This document shows positions 21,823-22,512 of a stretch of 22,512 nt of DNA, in pieces; position 1 is the first letter of the stretch; every line of letters starts with the position of its first letter. The notes beneath the pieces were generated by a model. The model saw only the letters and a program-made list of their open reading frames with translations. It did no database searches and was not told where the DNA came from. Origin of the DNA: an uncultured Catenibacterium sp. (GTDB lineage: Bacteria > Bacillota_I > Bacilli_A > Erysipelotrichales > Coprobacillaceae); the NCBI RefSeq assembly GCF_900540665.1, contig NZ_UQGV01000033.1, positions 1 through 22,512 on the forward strand. Direction: 5' to 3'. The translations under genes and the position numbers were made by a program.

Positions 21823-22315
21823 AAAATGCAGCTAATAAGCCATATGATAATGAACCAACAATAAGTGTCGCAAGCAGGATACCTAAGAAGATGGCAGTAA
21901 TAGCCTTCTTGAAGTCCATATCAAGTAATGCAGCCACTAAAGAACCTGTCCATGCACCAGTCCCTGGTAATGGGATACCTACAAATAATAAGAGTCCTAA
22001 GAATTCACCATTACTCATATTCTTACTCTTATTCATAGCACGGTTTTCTAGTTTTTCAATCAAAGGTCTGAAGAAGTCAAACTTCTTAAGCCATTTAAAT
22101 ATACGTTTAATAAATAATAAAATAAATGGAATTGGTAAGATATTTCCTAGAATACATAGAGGTACTGCATAACGAATATCTACTTTTAATAATGCTGATG
22201 CAATTAATCCTCCACGACATTCAAGAATAGGAACTAAAGATACAATAAATACTGCAAGCTTAGATGAAATGTATTTACCTAATGTTCCTGCAAACCATAA
22301 TGCGATTGATTCCAT
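21821..22315 (-). CDS. Small multidrug export family membrane protein
   Basis: A 164-residue polytopic protein with about four hydrophobic segments (around 18-45, 50-70, 102-128, 138-162). It carries the two family signatures VPILECRGGLIA near residue 30 and GIPLPGTGAWTGS near 114, and a basic cytosolic loop between them. This matches the family labelled small multi-drug export (Sm_multidrug_ex, COG2426), whose real substrate is poorly known; the repeated P-G motifs resemble DedA/VTT-type membrane proteins. AGGAGG precedes the ATG. The gene ends at the shared terminator. Confidence 0.82.
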   Translation of the reverse strand: MESIALWFAGTLGKYISSKLAVFIVSLVPILECRGGLIASALLKVDIRYAVPLCILGNILPIPFILLFIKRIFKWLKKFDFFRPLIEKLENRAMNKSKNMSNGEFLGLLLFVGIPLPGTGAWTGSLVAALLDMDFKKAITAIFLGILLATLIVGSLSYGLLAAF

Positions 22316-22335
22316 ATATGTCCTCCTTGATTAAC

Positions 22336-22371
22336 ATGATTAATCATACAGAAAGGTTATTACAAAGTCAA
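22336..22371 (-). promoter_or_regulatory. Promoter of the multidrug-export-family gene with a palindrome
   Basis: Minus-strand TTGACT (plus 22366-22371), a 17-bp spacer and TATGAT (plus 22343-22348). The perfect 12-bp palindrome ATGATTAATCAT (22336-22347) covers the -10 and the expected start, a possible repressor site. Confidence 0.55.
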
Positions 22372-22512
22372 TTTTTTCTTCCATATATCAACTAAATCAC
22401 ATAATCGATAACGTGCATTGGCAGGAGAAGAGGAAGGTAAAAGGATTGCTTTTATTCCCAATGGTATTAAGTTAAGCGACTAAATACCAAAAACCTCTTT
22501 GATTTTAAAATC
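22360..22512 (-). pseudogene. 3' end of a uracil/deoxyinosine-DNA glycosylase-like gene, probably broken
   Basis: The last 38 codons before a TAA at 22360-22362 encode LLPSSSPANARYRL followed by CDLVDIWKKK. This resembles the C-terminal LPSTSPANA motif and helix of Mug/deoxyinosine-type DNA glycosylases. In the same frame, D-F-K-I-K-E-V-F-G-I is then interrupted by TAG at 22480-22482, and the spacing to the motif looks short. The gene continues beyond the window, so this may be a nonsense-mutated pseudogene or a remnant. No other frame restores continuity within view. Confidence 0.5.

Overview
The window looks like the chromosome of a low-GC Gram-positive bacterium. Coding is AT-rich, Shine-Dalgarno (SD) sequences are strong AGGAGG types, leaders are Firmicutes riboswitches (T-box, yybP-ykoY), and gene products resemble those of gut Erysipelotrichia-type commensals. 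That placement is inference; no rRNA or marker gene fixes it. No prophage, transposon or CRISPR array is visible. It is ordinary chromosome with dense regulation.

Layout. 1-251 holds nothing recognisable. 252-3730 carries an RlmI-type rRNA methyltransferase (-), then on the + strand an LDH-family 2-hydroxyacid dehydrogenase, a Cof-type HAD phosphatase and a MIF/tautomerase-like protein. Two tRNAs (Asn-GTT, Glu-TTC) at 3869-4021 share one strong promoter and a UUCG terminator. 4082-6157 is a coupled minus-strand operon ttcA-like > tcdA > DJ-1/PfpI, two of whose members modify tRNA anticodon loops. A lipoprotein amidase with a long K/E/Q coil follows. 7277-12994 is a minus-strand arginine operon argG-argH-argC-argJ-argB, driven by a near-consensus promoter and an arginine-type T-box. 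A possible 7-residue leader peptide with two adjacent Arg codons sits between the T-box terminator and argG.

13415-14734 holds a small lipoprotein (-) and a two-gene unit (+) of a DUF2089-like HTH protein and a membrane protein. 14814-18176 is a metal/redox block: a minimal 38-aa rubredoxin with a 7-1-7 Fur/PerR-like palindrome at its start site, then the minus-strand operon feoA-feoA-feoB-(FeoB-associated/HMA fusion)-(FeoB-associated small protein). Divergent from it is a DtxR-family regulator whose metal ligands are of iron (DtxR/IdeR) type. Four TTAG-N6-CTAA-like boxes lie in the shared intergenic region. A fifth lies downstream of the regulator gene, exactly at the predicted start of a short non-coding transcript ending at a strong terminator: a candidate iron-responsive small RNA. 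18885-21464 is a Ca2+/Mn2+ P-type ATPase under a yybP-ykoY (Mn2+) riboswitch that appears to act by freeing the SD. A 47-aa Cys-rich protein is divergently transcribed, with an overlapping -35 element. The window ends with a small multidrug-export-family membrane protein and the 3' end of a probably broken DNA glycosylase gene.

Taken together, the right half reads as a metal-homeostasis neighbourhood (Fe uptake, Fe sensing, Mn/Ca efflux, Fe-S redox) and the centre as arginine synthesis controlled by tRNA charging.
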